This document shows, piece by piece, positions 46,595-57,127 of a stretch of DNA of 64,000 nucleotides (the first letter of the stretch is position 1; each line of letters begins with the position of its first letter). A program made the translations under genes and the position numbers. Source of the stretch: Neorhizobium huautlense. GTDB lineage: Bacteria; Pseudomonadota; Alphaproteobacteria; Rhizobiales; Rhizobiaceae. Location: positions 62,001 to 126,000 of the forward strand of contig NZ_JAUSRF010000007.1 of NCBI RefSeq assembly GCF_030811685.1, given 5' to 3'. A model generated the notes under the pieces. That model saw nothing but the letters and a program-made list of their open reading frames with translations. It was not told where the DNA came from and made no database searches.

Positions 46595-47494
46595 TTAGAA
46601 TTTCGGAACCGCAACTCCCAGTGCGCGGCTGGCGGCAACCACGGTGTTTGCCATCAGCATGGCAATGGTCATCGGACCAACGCCACCCGGCACCGGCGTG
46701 ATCGATCCGGCCACTTTTTCGCATTCCGCGAAGGCAACATCACCCACCAGACGGGTTTTGCCCTCCCCCTTTTCAGGGGCCGGGATGCGGTTGATGCCGA
46801 CATCGATGATCGTGGCGCCGGGCTTGACCCAATCGGCCTTGACCATTTCGCTGCGTCCAACAGCCGCAACCAGAATATCCGCATTTTTGCAGATGGACGC
46901 CAAATCCTTGCTGCGCGAATGCGCCATCGTCACCGTGGCATTGGCGGCGAGCAGAAGCAGCGCCATCGGCTTGCCAAACAGGTTGGAGCGGCCGATGACG
47001 ACGGCATTGAGGCCGGAGAGATCGTCGCCCAAAGCCTGCTTCACGAGCAGCATGGAGCCGGCCGGCGTGCAGGAGACGAGGCCGGTTTCGAAATCACCGG
47101 TGGCGATTTTTCCCGCGTTGACGACGTGAAGACCGTCAACGTCCTTTTCCGACGTGACGAGTTGCGTCACACGCTCACTGTCGAGATGTTTGGGCAGCGG
47201 CAATTGCACGAGAATGCCGTGAATGGCCGGATCGGCGTTCAGATCGGAAACCAGCGCTTCCAGCGCCTCTTGCGTCGTATCACCGGGCAGGCTGTGCTGG
47301 ATGGAATTGAAGCCGCATTGTTTGGCCATACGGCTCTTGGCGGCAACATAGGTGTGGCTGGCGGCATCATCACCGACGATGACGACGGCGAGACCGGGGC
47401 GCACACCTTTCTGGCTTTCCAGCGCGGCGGACGCTTGCGTGACCGTGGCGATGACCTTTTCAGCCGCCAGTTTGCCGTCGATTACCGTTGCCAT
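46595..47494 (-). CDS. folD: Methylene-tetrahydrofolate dehydrogenase/cyclohydrolase FolD
   Basis: A 299-residue bifunctional enzyme interconverting 5,10-methylene-, methenyl- and 10-formyl-tetrahydrofolate. Signature blocks: [10 protein letters not shown] (catalytic Lys/Tyr region), [39 protein letters not shown] and [16 protein letters not shown]. Normal length. It is upstream of aglE in the same direction but has its own function; a promoter for aglE between them is likely. Confidence 0.95.
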   Translation of the reverse strand: MATVIDGKLAAEKVIATVTQASAALESQKGVRPGLAVVIVGDDAASHTYVAAKSRMAKQCGFNSIQHSLPGDTTQEALEALVSDLNADPAIHGILVQLPLPKHLDSERVTQLVTSEKDVDGLHVVNAGKIATGDFETGLVSCTPAGSMLLVKQALGDDLSGLNAVVIGRSNLFGKPMALLLLAANATVTMAHSRSKDLASICKNADILVAAVGRSEMVKADWVKPGATIIDVGINRIPAPEKGEGKTRLVGDVAFAECEKVAGSITPVPGGVGPMTIAMLMANTVVAASRALGVAVPKF

Positions 47495-47634
47495 GCGCGC
47501 CTCGCTTCCAAAATGTCAGTGAACATTGCCTGAGCAGAAGGCGTATGCTGGGAAATGCGGCGAATGGCAAGCTTTTGGACGGACAAACAGTACGCCATTC
47601 ACGACGTTGGGACGCGATGTGGAGGCCAGAAAGA

Positions 47635-49452
47635 TCAGCGCTGTCCGGCAGCGCGGCGTTCGTTGAATTCGGCCACGCGTTCGCGCAGCGACATGATGTC
47701 CTCGCGCAAAGCCGCGGTTTGGCGTGCGTCCTCCTCGGCCTCGCGCTGATAATGCGGCTCGACGGAAACGCCACCCGCCATCACGGCAGCAACCAGCGGC
47801 GGAAGATGGGTTTCTTCTTCCTTCATGCGGTTGGCGAGCAGCAGTTCGCGCACACGGTCCGCCAGTGGCGTGGAACTGTTTGCGGCGACGGCGCGGTACT
47901 CTTCGTCCAGATCGTCAGGCTCGTCTTCGGCATAGATATCGTGATCGTCATACAAATGATCGTCACGATAGATCTCGTCTTCATCATGCTGCGACGCCGC
48001 TTTGTCAAAGGCCGGGTCCATGGCTGGATCCAGGGCCGGCGGCTCGATGATGCGAACGGCGGCGGGTGCCGGTGCCGGCTGCAACAGATCTATCTCTTCG
48101 CCATCGAACAGGTCGTCTTCTTCCTCGGCAACCGCATAAAGATACTCATCATCTTCCTCTGGCCTGCGCGGCAGGGCAAAGGCCAGCACCAAGCCGAAAC
48201 CAAGCCCCAGCGCCGCCCCTATGGACGACAGCATCCACATCGGCAGGCCGACCGGTTCGGCGGTCGCGGCATTGGCCGGAGCAACGGTTTTCACGGCAAT
48301 CGGACCGGCAACGGCCGTCGCATCGAGACGCTGGACGGATGAGAGATAATCCTGCCGCGCCTTTTCGGCCTTGGCCTGCAGATCGGCAAGCGCCTGCGCT
48401 TCCGGCAACGGCGGTGCGGCAGCCATTTTCTGTTGTTTCGCCTTCAGTCCGGCCAGTTCCTTGGCCGCCGTCGCTTCCTGCTGTTTCAGGGAGGTGGAAA
48501 GCCGCATCAGCGCTGCATCGATTTTTCCGCGCGCTTCGGTGAGTGCGGATTGTGCCGCGAGCAGTCGCGGATGGCGCGGCCCGAGGCTGGCGGAAAGCTG
48601 GTCGACCAGAAGCTTGGCGTCCACATGTGTCTGCCGCATCTGGTCGATGCCGGAATAATCGAAGGCAGAGGACAGGGATTTGGTCAGAACGTCGGACGAG
48701 GACGTGCCGGAGACCGTTTTTGCATCCTCGCGCAATTGGCCGACGCTGGCCTCCAGCGTCGCGATCTCCTGCTCAAGCGTCAGGCGTTCTTCTTCGGCGC
48801 GGCGCAACTGGCTCTGGCCACCGTTTTTCGAAAGGGCCTCGGCCACCGCATTGTCGGCGCCCTGCATGGCACGCTCAAGGTTTTCCGCCTGCGCACTGGC
48901 CGAGCGCACGGCCGCACCGGACAATTCCCGCTGATAAAGCTCCGCCACCGCGCGGGCAATGCGTGTCGACTTGCGGGCATCGTCGGTTTCCACGGCAATG
49001 ACGATACGTCTGCCGCTGGCATCCGGGGTGGCGGTAAAGGCGGAAGACAGGCGCTCGCGCAGCACGGCATCGGCGGCCGATACCGTCATCGCCTTGCCGG
49101 TCATGATATCGGAGACGACGCCGATGGCACTCGGCCCGGCGACGGAAAATTCGGCGTCGCGGATGAGATCCAGCGTGCGGGCCATGCCGTCGAGATTGGC
49201 GGGAGAGCGCACGGCCTTGCCGGCCTCTTCGATAGCGCTCTGTCTTTCGGTTTTGGAAAGACCGGCTGCATCGACGCCGATGATGGTTTCCACTGCGTAT
49301 TTGCGGGTGAAATCGTGGCCGAACAGGTGCGGCGCCGCGGCACCGGCGAGAACAAGTGCCGACGTGGTCAGCGCCAAAAGCAGCTTGCGTGTCTTGCCGC
49401 TGCCCGCTTCGGTCAGCGGATGCGATCGCTCGTTATGTTCCGGTGCAAACAT
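47635..49452 (-). CDS. Wzz/GumC-like polysaccharide chain-length protein
   Basis: A 605-residue membrane protein without a tyrosine-kinase domain. The first helix lies at about 24-45 and the second at about 405-428 (MWMLSSIGAALGLGFGLVLAFAL). The periplasmic part between them has long coiled coils (about 190-370) and a chain-length-type pattern near the second helix (LSASLGPRHPRLLAAQSAL). The cytoplasmic tail (about 430-605) is very acidic, with a short coiled coil at the end. Proteins of this type regulate polymer length in exopolysaccharide export. Its neighbour is a WecG-like gene, which fits. Confidence 0.7.
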   Translation of the reverse strand: MFAPEHNERSHPLTEAGSGKTRKLLLALTTSALVLAGAAAPHLFGHDFTRKYAVETIIGVDAAGLSKTERQSAIEEAGKAVRSPANLDGMARTLDLIRDAEFSVAGPSAIGVVSDIMTGKAMTVSAADAVLRERLSSAFTATPDASGRRIVIAVETDDARKSTRIARAVAELYQRELSGAAVRSASAQAENLERAMQGADNAVAEALSKNGGQSQLRRAEEERLTLEQEIATLEASVGQLREDAKTVSGTSSSDVLTKSLSSAFDYSGIDQMRQTHVDAKLLVDQLSASLGPRHPRLLAAQSALTEARGKIDAALMRLSTSLKQQEATAAKELAGLKAKQQKMAAAPPLPEAQALADLQAKAEKARQDYLSSVQRLDATAVAGPIAVKTVAPANAATAEPVGLPMWMLSSIGAALGLGFGLVLAFALPRRPEEDDEYLYAVAEEEDDLFDGEEIDLLQPAPAPAAVRIIEPPALDPAMDPAFDKAASQHDEDEIYRDDHLYDDHDIYAEDEPDDLDEEYRAVAANSSTPLADRVRELLLANRMKEEETHLPPLVAAVMAGGVSVEPHYQREAEEDARQTAALREDIMSLRERVAEFNERRAAGQR

Positions 49453-49565
49453 TTGCCCAACCGCGCCTGTCCATGATTAAGACATGCTAAAGTTTCCTGG
49501 CAAACAAATCGTTAACGAGGCGCACAGACGCACCTAAAGAGCGCAATCATCACACTTATAAATGA

Positions 49566-50228
49566 CTAGGAGTTGCGCCGATCGAATGCGCCACCGGCCA
49601 TGATGATGAGGCCATTGTGGCGCAGGGACAGGGCCTGCTCGAAACGCAGTTCCTCGTCATAGCCAAGCGCATCGGCGATTACCAGATCCGGCGCGCCGGC
49701 AATGCCGCTGCCGAGATTGACGGCGCTGAGGACCGAGAATGCGTGCCAGGGCGCGTGCGCCGACAGGCGTTCACGCGTCGCATCCAGCCGCGCGGCATTG
49801 ACGCCAACCAGCGCGACCCGACACTGCGGCACATAGGTCAGCAGCGCATCGACAAAAGCGCCCGCTTCGAAACTGGTTTTCAGCGGCCCATCCGCCTTCA
49901 GGCGCGCGGCGAAAGCCAGCGTGCGGCTGGCCGGCAGCAGGATGCGATTGCCTAGCACGGCGCGGCTTTCGGCGGATGTGGAGAGGCGCAGCGTCGTGCG
50001 GCCATCGACAAAGGAAAGCGCGCGCGCATTCAGGCGAAGATTGGAGATTGTCTCGACATAGGTCAGGGCTTCGTTCCAGCCCATGTCGCAGATATTGACG
50101 CCGAAAAGGCGACGCAGGCCCTCTGGCTGCCCGAAACCTGCCCATTCGCCCCTCGTCTCGAGGCGCGAAAGCAGGCTGAAAGACGCAGGTCTGGAATTCG
50201 GATAGGGAACGGGTGCCATCGTCGCCAT
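49566..50228 (-). CDS. WecG/TagA/CpsF-like protein, possibly catalytically changed
   Basis: About 220 residues. The order FGVNICDMGWNEALTYVE, LSFVDGRTTLRLST, RILLPASRTLAFAARLK, FVDALLTYVPQCRVALVGVN, then PDLVIADALGYDEEL follows the layout of the WecG/TagA/CpsF glycosyltransferases (first strand, donor region, (N/T)G(T/S)DF block, GG(x)P turn, GxP(x)QE block). The catalytic Asp block (usually NGTDF) reads SFEAGAF, so activity may be lost or altered. The start is uncertain (50267, 50228 or 50219). It sits directly upstream of the chain-length gene. Confidence 0.45.
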   Translation of the reverse strand: MATMAPVPYPNSRPASFSLLSRLETRGEWAGFGQPEGLRRLFGVNICDMGWNEALTYVETISNLRLNARALSFVDGRTTLRLSTSAESRAVLGNRILLPASRTLAFAARLKADGPLKTSFEAGAFVDALLTYVPQCRVALVGVNAARLDATRERLSAHAPWHAFSVLSAVNLGSGIAGAPDLVIADALGYDEELRFEQALSLRHNGLIIMAGGAFDRRNS

Positions 50229-50368
50229 TTCAAGCCGGTGAATGCATGTCCCAACATGTATCACCATCTGATGAAATGCCGTTTAAACCGGCAGCAGCAA
50301 TGCGATGAGAAATATTAACCCGGCATTAACCGGAAAGGGCCGCGCGATGGGCGCAGCCCTGTCGGTTG

Positions 50369-50914
50369 TCAGTGACCGCCGCCGCTGGCAGGTGCTGCAA
50401 CCGGCGTGCCCTCGACGATCTTGGTCGGGGCAACCTGGTTCTTGGCCGAACGCGAGGTGTTTTCGCGGATATCGTCCTTGCCGAGATAGTCGATCTGCTC
50501 GACCATCACGTCGGTAACGGTGCCTTCGCCCATCTTGGCGTTCAGGCCTTCCTTGATCTTGCCCTTGAAGGCTTCGAGCTGAAATGCCTTGGTATTGGCA
50601 AGATCGATCATCTTGTTGCCGACGAGCAGCGTATAAAGCTCGTCGGTCATCATCTCCGTCAGCGGCATCTGGGCGACGACATGCATCTTTTCCTTCGCCA
50701 TCAGGAAGGAAATGCGGGTGATGAAATAGCCGTTGACCGTACCGTTGGCGAGCAGCGGCACGTTGATCACTTCGCCTTTCACGACCTGCATGTTGGCAAG
50801 GCGCGCGGCCTCTTCATCGAGCGGCGGTGGTGGTGCCGACGCGCGCACGGAGAAGAACACGGCGCCGAGCGTGACGACGCAGACCCAGAGACCGGTGAGG
50901 ATGAGCTTGACCAT
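50369..50914 (-). CDS. Membrane-anchored protein of the flagellar cluster
   Basis: A 181-residue protein with one N-terminal helix (about 4-24) and a periplasmic domain (about 40-150) of alpha/beta character (LTEMMTDELYTLLVGNKMID). The C-terminal tail is Pro/Ala/Gly-rich. The layout resembles FliL-like proteins but I cannot assign it. Its ATG shares a base with the stop of the upstream FlgN-like gene (TGATG), so it belongs to the flagellar operon. Conserved in position in rhizobial flagellar loci. Confidence 0.55.
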   Translation of the reverse strand: MVKLILTGLWVCVVTLGAVFFSVRASAPPPPLDEEAARLANMQVVKGEVINVPLLANGTVNGYFITRISFLMAKEKMHVVAQMPLTEMMTDELYTLLVGNKMIDLANTKAFQLEAFKGKIKEGLNAKMGEGTVTDVMVEQIDYLGKDDIRENTSRSAKNQVAPTKIVEGTPVAAPASGGGH

Positions 50915-51303
50915 CAGGCCTCGCTATAAAGGAACTGTTCCTGCGTATAGGTGCCGTCGCCGTCGGCATCGCGAACGGCGTTCTTCAGGAGATCGGCAAC
51001 CGTACGCACGGCATTGAGATGCGCTTCGACGCGGCGGGCATTGACCTTGAGCTTGGCCTTCAGCGCATGCAGCTGGTCGACATGATTGGCCGCCAGTTCC
51101 TTCGGGTCGGCGCTGCGGAACAGCATGGTCAGTTCATACAGGCAGCGGCTCTTGTGCGCGTTCGATACCTTGAAATCGAATTCCGGATCATGGCCGATCC
51201 GCTGGTTCTCATTCTCGATGATCATCTCCAGGCGGCCAAGTACCGTCTTGATGCGATAATCGCTCGAAACCACTTCCATATGTTCCATTCCTGTTTTCGT
51301 CAT
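50914..51303 (-). CDS. FlgN-like flagellar chaperone
   Basis: A 129-residue helical protein (two long helices, residues about 10-40 and 50-110) with the FlgN-type tail DGTYTQEQFLYSEA. FlgN chaperones carry FlgK and FlgL to the export gate, and both are encoded in this cluster. Starts with GTG/ATG choices near the 5' end; the frame start at 51303 is kept because it lies 2 bases after the upstream stop. Confidence 0.5.
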   Translation of the reverse strand: MTKTGMEHMEVVSSDYRIKTVLGRLEMIIENENQRIGHDPEFDFKVSNAHKSRCLYELTMLFRSADPKELAANHVDQLHALKAKLKVNARRVEAHLNAVRTVADLLKNAVRDADGDGTYTQEQFLYSEA

Positions 51304-51304
51304 A

Positions 51305-51853
51305 TCAAGCCCCCTCCCTCTTCATTTCTTCCGTCTTCAGCGTGCGACGCTGAAAATCCTCGATCGCGCCGGTTGCGCGGGCACGGGCGTTCTCATCGGT
51401 CTCGGCGTTGAGCGCCTTCTTCGAGTCCAGGCGATCCAGCGCCTGCGCATACATCTGTTCGGCAATGCCGATCCCGCCGGTCTGCGACATCCGGTCGGCG
51501 ATCTGTTCCGACATCATGCTCTTCCAGAACTCGCCGGCAGAACCCTTGCCGTAGACGTTTTCACTGTCGCTCGGCATCATGGTGTTGACGAAGCTCTGCA
51601 GAACCGAGGCTTCGAACTTGCGATATTCCTCCGGCATGTCGGCCATCTTGGCGGACTTGTCGATGCGGCCGAGACCGGCCTTCATTGCAGTCGTGTCCAT
51701 GGCAGCGCCAAAACCGGCACCGGCTTCGGCAAGGCTGTTGGCGGCAAAGGCGGCCCTGTTGGCCTTCAGCTTGGCCTGCGCTGCCTGCACATCCACCGGG
51801 TCGGCGGCGCGAAGCACGTCAAGCACGAGGTCGCTTGGAGGAGATATAGCCAC
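51305..51853 (-). CDS. Rod-binding protein (FlgJ N-terminal type)
   Basis: A 182-residue protein with the rod-binding domain in the middle: KFEASVLQSFVNTMMPSDSE, then VYGKGSAGEFWKSMMSEQIADRMS and GIGIAEQMY. It has no muramidase domain, as usual in alphaproteobacteria. A separate lytic transglycosylase gene is encoded at 62048-62734 and may supply that activity. The C-terminal part is charged and probably flexible. Confidence 0.75.
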   Translation of the reverse strand: MAISPPSDLVLDVLRAADPVDVQAAQAKLKANRAAFAANSLAEAGAGFGAAMDTTAMKAGLGRIDKSAKMADMPEEYRKFEASVLQSFVNTMMPSDSENVYGKGSAGEFWKSMMSEQIADRMSQTGGIGIAEQMYAQALDRLDSKKALNAETDENARARATGAIEDFQRRTLKTEEMKREGA

Positions 51854-51984
51854 GTCAGCTCCTGATTTAAGAAAACTTGGAGCGGACTATGCCGGGTGAA
51901 GCTTGCTGCAGGCTGGCGCGAAAATCGAAAACCGAAATTTAGACGGAATTTTCCGCAAAAACTGACCGATACTATGTATCGTCG

Positions 51985-52395
51985 TCAGTAAGACTTGGTT
52001 CCGCCGGTCGAAAGCGTGATCTCCAGAAGATCATAGATGGCGTTATCATCCTTTTCGCGATCTTCAGCTTCACGTGCTTCCTTCATCTGGTCTTCCAGAC
52101 GGTCGCCCTTGGTGCGTTCCTTGATGACGCGCACTTCCTGCGCCTTCTGGATGTCTGTCAGCTGCTTCTCGCGCACCATCAGCTTGCCGAAACGGCCGGC
52201 ATAATTGTGCGAGAACTGGATATGGATGGGGGTAACCGAACCGATCGCCTCGATCACCCTTTCCTTGGACTGGTTGACCTCGACGAGCTGGCGGCCGGTA
52301 GCGGCCAGTTCGTTCTCGGCCATCTTTTCGAGATGCCGTTGCAGATTGACGAGCCGTTTGAGTTTTTTCGATCGTGTCTGTTCGCCGCCGGCCAT
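51985..52395 (-). CDS. FliJ-like flagellar export component
   Basis: A 136-residue, almost wholly coiled-coil protein (SKKLKRLVNLQRHLEKMAEN, then RVIKERTKGDRLEDQMKEAR). The length, charge pattern and place next to fliR fit FliJ, which couples the FliI ATPase to the FlhA gate. FliI itself is outside the window. The assignment is by shape and context rather than by a sharp motif. Confidence 0.5.
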   Translation of the reverse strand: MAGGEQTRSKKLKRLVNLQRHLEKMAENELAATGRQLVEVNQSKERVIEAIGSVTPIHIQFSHNYAGRFGKLMVREKQLTDIQKAQEVRVIKERTKGDRLEDQMKEAREAEDREKDDNAIYDLLEITLSTGGTKSY

Positions 52396-52404
52396 GGTTC
52401 ACCC

Positions 52405-53166
52405 TCAGAATGACGTGAAGACCGGCACGAAACCATCGGCGAACTGCCGGATCATCGCACCGATGGACAGGTAAAGCAGGAAAAGCCCGCCGAACAGCAG
52501 GAACGGCGCCGAGATGAAGGATACCGGCACCTGCGGCGCCAGCTTGTTCACGAGGCCGATGGCAATGTTGAACATCATGCCGAACAGCAGGAAGGGCCCC
52601 GCCAGCCGCAGCATGATCATCGTCGAGGCGCGCAGCGTGTCTGTCAGCGTGATCAGCATCTTCTGCGGCTCGATGAGGGCGCCGACCGGCGTCACCCCAT
52701 AGGAATCGACCAGCGCACGGAACATGATGTGATGGAAATCCAGCAGGAACAGCACCATCAGAGCGCCGAAGCTGAGCAGGTTGATCAGCTGGTTTTCCGG
52801 AAAATCCTCAAGGATATCGCTGCCGCCCGGCGCGTTGAAACCAATCGACAGGCTGATGATCGTGCCGGCGAACTGCATGCCGATCACATAGATGCGTGCA
52901 ATCAGGCCGTAGATGACGCCGACTAAGGCTTCGGAAAAAACGAGACCGACATAGATCGGACCGGGATTGGCAACCCGCGGATAGATCGTGTCCCAAAGGA
53001 CCGGCATGATGGCCATGGCAATGGCGATGGCCACCAGAAGCCGGACCTGCAGCGGAATGCGGGCACTGGAAAAGCCGGGCATGACCATGATGCAGGCGCC
53101 CATGCGGCAGAAGCACAGGAACAGCGTCAGTATGATGCCTTGCGCGTCTATCGGGCCGCTGAACAT
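52405..53166 (-). CDS. fliR: Flagellar export gate protein FliR
   Basis: A 250-residue membrane protein with six or more hydrophobic segments, starting MFSGPIDAQGIILTLFLCFC. The family block FLLDFHHIMFRALVDSYGVTPVG is present. The start at 53166 has AAGGAAGTCACC upstream. It forms the export gate with FliQ (55418-55684) and FliP (outside the window) and lies directly after flhA. Confidence 0.88.
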   Translation of the reverse strand: MFSGPIDAQGIILTLFLCFCRMGACIMVMPGFSSARIPLQVRLLVAIAIAMAIMPVLWDTIYPRVANPGPIYVGLVFSEALVGVIYGLIARIYVIGMQFAGTIISLSIGFNAPGGSDILEDFPENQLINLLSFGALMVLFLLDFHHIMFRALVDSYGVTPVGALIEPQKMLITLTDTLRASTMIMLRLAGPFLLFGMMFNIAIGLVNKLAPQVPVSFISAPFLLFGGLFLLYLSIGAMIRQFADGFVPVFTSF

Positions 53167-53219
53167 GGTGACTTCCTTGATGACGGTTTTGGCGCGGCTT
53201 TTTCCAGCCGCGCATGCCG

Positions 53220-55307
53220 TCACGAAATGGCGCCGAGAATCTTGATCTCCAGCCCCTTGGCCAGTTCCACATGGGAAAGGACCGGAAGCGTTGCGAACAG
53301 GCGCTCGATGATCATGCGCACATAGGAGCGCGTTTCCGGGGACGTGACAAGAACGAATGGCAGGCCGCGGTCCATGAATTCACGGATTGTTTGGCTCGCC
53401 TGCTCGGAAAACTCTTCCAGAGCCCGCGGATCGATGTCGAATTCGACGACTTCGCCCTTGGCGTCGCGCTTCAGCGCCTGATGGAAGATCATGTCCCACT
53501 TGCTGCCGAGACGAAGCACGCGCAGCACGCCATTGTCGGCCAGATCGCCGCAGAGCTGCTGCGACATGCGCACGCGCACATGCTCGACGATCTGCTCGGT
53601 CTTCCTGACATGCGGGGCGAGTTCGGCCACCGCTTCGAGGATGAGATGCAGGTTGCGGATCGAGACGCGCTCGGCGAGCAGCAGTTTCAGCACCGCCTGC
53701 AGGCCCGAATAGGACATGTGCGACGAGCAGATCTCGTCGGCCAGCTTCTTGTATTCCGGGTCCATGCGATCGATGAGGATCTTAAGGTCCTTGTAGGACA
53801 AAAGCTGCGGCAGGTTGTTGCGGATCACTTCCGACATGTGCGTCAGAACCACCGAAACGTTGTCGATCGGGTGGAAACCTTCGCGCTTCAGATCTTCGGC
53901 AAAGTTTTCGAGGATCGCCACGGCCGGCATGCCGAAAGCGGGTTCGCGGATCTCGTCGCCCGGAATGGAAGGCTTGCGGCCGGAACCGGTGACGACGATG
54001 ACATCGCCGACGCGCAGCGTGTTGGACGCGATCGTCGTGCCGTGGATACGGATCTGGTAGGACTTTTCCGGGATGGAGATATCGTCGGCAACCTTGATTT
54101 CCGGCACCACAAATCCGTATTGAGTGGCGAATTTCTTGCGCATCTTGCCGACGCGGAAGGCCAGTTCCTGATGCGCACCGAGCAGACGGGTGGAGACCTG
54201 CTTGCCGAGTGCCAGCTCGATTTCCGCCGTTTTCAGCGCCGACTTGACGCTATCGCGTTCGGCTTCCTTGGTCTGGACGACCTTCTTTTCCTCGGTTTCC
54301 CGCAGCAGCCGGTTTTCGGCTTCCGCCTGGCGCGGGATATACCAGGCGCCAAAGCCGAGGCCACAGCCAAGCGCCAGGAACGGCAGCATCGGCAGGCCCG
54401 GCACAAGTGCCAGAACGATCATCAGGCCGGAGGACATGGCAAGCGCGCGCGGATAACCGCCGAGCTGGTCGGCGACGGCCTTGTCGGTCGGGCCGGACGT
54501 GCCGCCGCGCGACACGAGAAGGCCGGCCGCGAGAGAGACGATCAGCGCCGGAATCTGCGAGACGATACCGTCACCGACAGACAGTTTGACGAAGACGTCG
54601 GCGGCTTCGCCGATTTCCATGCCATGACGGAAATAACCGATCATGATGCCGCCAAAAATGTTGATGGCGGTGATGATCAGGCCGGCGATCGCATCGCCGC
54701 GCACGAATTTCGAGGCACCGTCCATGGCGCCGAAGAACATGCTTTCTTCTTCGAGTTCGGAGCGGCGGCGCTGCGCCTCCTTCTCGTCGATCGTGCCGGC
54801 AGCAAGGTCGGCGTCGATCGACATCTGCTTGCCGGGAATACCGTCAAGGGTGAAGCGGGCGCCGACTTCCGCGATACGGGTGGCGCCCTTGGTGATGACG
54901 ATGAAGTTGACCGTGACCAGGATCATGAAGACGATCAGACCGATCAGGAAGTCGCCCGACATCACCAGCGAGGCAAAACCGGCGATCACGCCGCCGGCGG
55001 CGTCATGCCCCTGGTGACCGTGCGACAGGATCACACGCGTCGTCGCGATATTGAGCGACAGGCGCACCATGGTTGAGATCAGAAGGATGGTCGGAAAGGA
55101 CGAAAAATCCAGCGGCTTCTGGATCCACAGGGCCACCATCAGGATCAGCACCGAAAACGCGATCGAGAAAGCCAGACCGAGGTCGATCAGGAATGTCGGG
55201 ATCGGCAGGAAAAGGATGCAGAGGATCGCGATGATACCCGTCGCGAAGCCGATATCGCGGCCGCTCGGGTTTACCTTCGGAATGGACAGTGCAGGTGGTT
55301 GCGCCAT
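53220..55307 (-). CDS. flhA: Flagellar export protein FlhA
   Basis: A 695-residue export-gate protein. Eight membrane helices fill residues about 15-315. The FHIPEP-family signature lies in the second loop ([20 protein letters not shown]). The cytoplasmic domain (about 340-695) follows, with [20 protein letters not shown] conserved helices. It docks export substrates and chaperones. It lies between fliQ and fliR. Confidence 0.95.
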   Translation of the reverse strand: MAQPPALSIPKVNPSGRDIGFATGIIAILCILFLPIPTFLIDLGLAFSIAFSVLILMVALWIQKPLDFSSFPTILLISTMVRLSLNIATTRVILSHGHQGHDAAGGVIAGFASLVMSGDFLIGLIVFMILVTVNFIVITKGATRIAEVGARFTLDGIPGKQMSIDADLAAGTIDEKEAQRRRSELEEESMFFGAMDGASKFVRGDAIAGLIITAINIFGGIMIGYFRHGMEIGEAADVFVKLSVGDGIVSQIPALIVSLAAGLLVSRGGTSGPTDKAVADQLGGYPRALAMSSGLMIVLALVPGLPMLPFLALGCGLGFGAWYIPRQAEAENRLLRETEEKKVVQTKEAERDSVKSALKTAEIELALGKQVSTRLLGAHQELAFRVGKMRKKFATQYGFVVPEIKVADDISIPEKSYQIRIHGTTIASNTLRVGDVIVVTGSGRKPSIPGDEIREPAFGMPAVAILENFAEDLKREGFHPIDNVSVVLTHMSEVIRNNLPQLLSYKDLKILIDRMDPEYKKLADEICSSHMSYSGLQAVLKLLLAERVSIRNLHLILEAVAELAPHVRKTEQIVEHVRVRMSQQLCGDLADNGVLRVLRLGSKWDMIFHQALKRDAKGEVVEFDIDPRALEEFSEQASQTIREFMDRGLPFVLVTSPETRSYVRMIIERLFATLPVLSHVELAKGLEIKILGAIS

Positions 55308-55417
55308 GGGTCTTCCGTCTCTTCATGAGAAGGCGACGGGATACACAACCCCGCCAGTTCACCATGCGTCTTAGAGAACGAAGCTTGCGCGAAAATGCCG
55401 TCACGCCGAAAGGGCGA

Positions 55418-55684
55418 TCAGAAGCCTGTCTGAACGCGGGAAAACACCATTTCGGCGAAGAGATAGACCTGACCACCGATGAAGGGCGCCGAGATGGCGA
55501 TGGTGACGAGGATGGCGACGATCTTCGGAACAAAGGTCAGCGTCATTTCCTGAATCTGCGTGAGCGCCTGCAGGAAGGCGATGCCGACGCCGACGATCAT
55601 CGCCGCCAGAACGGCGGGGCCGGAAGCGATCAGGACCGTCCTGATCGCCGCCTGCAGGATCTCAAGGGCGTCGGCTTCATTCAT
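55418..55684 (-). CDS. fliQ: Flagellar export gate protein FliQ
   Basis: An 88-residue protein with two membrane helices, starting MNEADALEILQAAIRTVLIA. The conserved middle FLQALTQIQEMTLTFVPKI is present. The start at 55684 follows GGAGAGCTCCG; the longer frame to 55927 lies in the flgD region and is rejected. Confidence 0.9.
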   Translation of the reverse strand: MNEADALEILQAAIRTVLIASGPAVLAAMIVGVGIAFLQALTQIQEMTLTFVPKIVAILVTIAISAPFIGGQVYLFAEMVFSRVQTGF

Positions 55685-55748
55685 CGGAGCTCTCCGGGGC
55701 CGCGAATCATCCGCGGCCTTAGCGTTGGCCCGTTGTATCGCCGGCGTG

Positions 55749-56306
55749 TTAACCCGTCGAGGTCTGTTCTTCCACCGGCAGGCCGGTATCCGGATCCTTG
55801 ACGACCGGGGTGGTGACTTCGTCTTCCTTGCCGTCCTTGTCTTCATCGACAGTGGCCGTGATCTCTCTGTCCGAGATAACGACGCCGGCCTGAAGCAGAA
55901 CCTTGTCACCCTTCTCCGTGATGGCAATCACGCCATCGGCATAGACCTGGGCTTCCTTGACCTTGCCCATGGTCTTGTCGTCGGCACTCATGATGTACTT
56001 GCCGACGAGATCACCCGCCTTGGTCAGGGCTTCGGCCTGAAGCATGCTCTTCAGGTGCTTGTTGGTCTGGATCGTCTGCTCGACCTGCGAGAACGATGCC
56101 AGCTGCGAAACCTGTTCCGACGCATCCATCGGATCCGTCGGGTCCTGGTTCTTCATCTGCGCGATCAGCAGCTGAAGAAAGCTGTCATAGTTCAGCGCGG
56201 CCTTGTTGGCATCGGTATTGGAGGCGCCGGCATTGGCCCAGGGGTTGGATGCCGTCGTCGTATCGACCTTGGGTGTGGTCGCTGACGCGGTAGGATCTAT
56301 CGCCAT
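55749..56306 (-). CDS. flgD: Flagellar hook capping protein FlgD
   Basis: A 185-residue protein. The N-terminal FlgD block [38 protein letters not shown] is intact. The C-terminal part is short compared with enteric FlgD and ends in an acidic tail. It is needed as a scaffold for hook assembly. Its ATG overlaps the end of flbT by 10 bases. Confidence 0.92.
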   Translation of the reverse strand: MAIDPTASATTPKVDTTTASNPWANAGASNTDANKAALNYDSFLQLLIAQMKNQDPTDPMDASEQVSQLASFSQVEQTIQTNKHLKSMLQAEALTKAGDLVGKYIMSADDKTMGKVKEAQVYADGVIAITEKGDKVLLQAGVVISDREITATVDEDKDGKEDEVTTPVVKDPDTGLPVEEQTSTG

Positions 56307-56746
56307 GGCGCGATTTCCTTGCGAATGCTCTCGACCATGGCCGGCGCGATCTCGTTGTTGTTGAGAATGCGGTCTTCAGCCGGGTAGAGGCTGCGGATGG
56401 CCTTGAGAGCATCGAAGGCACGGCCGGAAGCGACCATGGCGTCGATGCGCTTCAGTTCCGCCAGGACTTCGGCGTCCTGGAAGCAGGTGAGCAGCATGGC
56501 GATCGACTTCTTGAACATCGCCATCGACTGATCCTTTCCTTCCGGATTGATCAGGATCATCTGGGCGATGAAATAGAGCTGACGCAGCGGCGTGGTGGCA
56601 TCCTGGGGCTGAAGGACGTGGTTTTCCAGAAGGAAGGTGACGTCGTTGAGGAATTCCAGGGCAACCTTACGATCGACGCGCAGAACCGCACCATTGATGA
56701 AGATTCGTTCGCCGGACTTGAGCGAGATACGCAGAGTGCTTTTCAT
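56297..56746 (-). CDS. flbT: Flagellin post-transcriptional regulator FlbT
   Basis: A 149-residue protein beginning [21 protein letters not shown], a hallmark of FlbT. In alphaproteobacteria FlbT acts on flagellin mRNA after hook completion. It overlaps flaF by 4 bases (ATGA) and flgD by 10. Confidence 0.9.
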   Translation of the reverse strand: MKSTLRISLKSGERIFINGAVLRVDRKVALEFLNDVTFLLENHVLQPQDATTPLRQLYFIAQMILINPEGKDQSMAMFKKSIAMLLTCFQDAEVLAELKRIDAMVASGRAFDALKAIRSLYPAEDRILNNNEIAPAMVESIRKEIAPWR

Positions 56747-57090
56747 TTAATGCCATCCCTGATGATGGTGGTTACGTCGATAATGCCTTGGAAATTGTCG
56801 GACTGGCGCCGCCTGATCTTTTCGCATTCCTTCAAGATCCAGATGGCGATGGAGATCAGATTGGCGCGCAGTTCGGTATTCAGCTCGTTTTCCGGCTGTC
56901 GAAGATCTTCGATGAACCGGATCCAGACCCGTCTCGTGTAGAACAGCGCCTCGACCGTCGAACGGGAGTGGCCGTTGTCTGCGCGAGCGGCCTGAAGGAG
57001 TTCGATCGACCGATCGAGCGTCTGCCGTTCACGCGCTTTGGCGTCGGCGACGTCATCCTTCATGATCTCGGCATATGAAAATTGGAACAT
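56743..57090 (-). CDS. flaF: Flagellin assembly regulator FlaF
   Basis: A 115-residue helical protein, starting [21 protein letters not shown], that acts with FlbT in flagellin production and secretion. The conserved helix ([20 protein letters not shown]) is present. Coupled to flbT by an ATGA overlap. Confidence 0.9.
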   Translation of the reverse strand: MFQFSYAEIMKDDVADAKARERQTLDRSIELLQAARADNGHSRSTVEALFYTRRVWIRFIEDLRQPENELNTELRANLISIAIWILKECEKIRRRQSDNFQGIIDVTTIIRDGIK

Positions 57091-57127
57091 TCATGTACCC
57101 TTTATTTTCAATTACTTACCTTTTGCA

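Noticed and set aside
53214-55076. 620-residue plus-strand frame
   Set aside because: Antisense to flhA.
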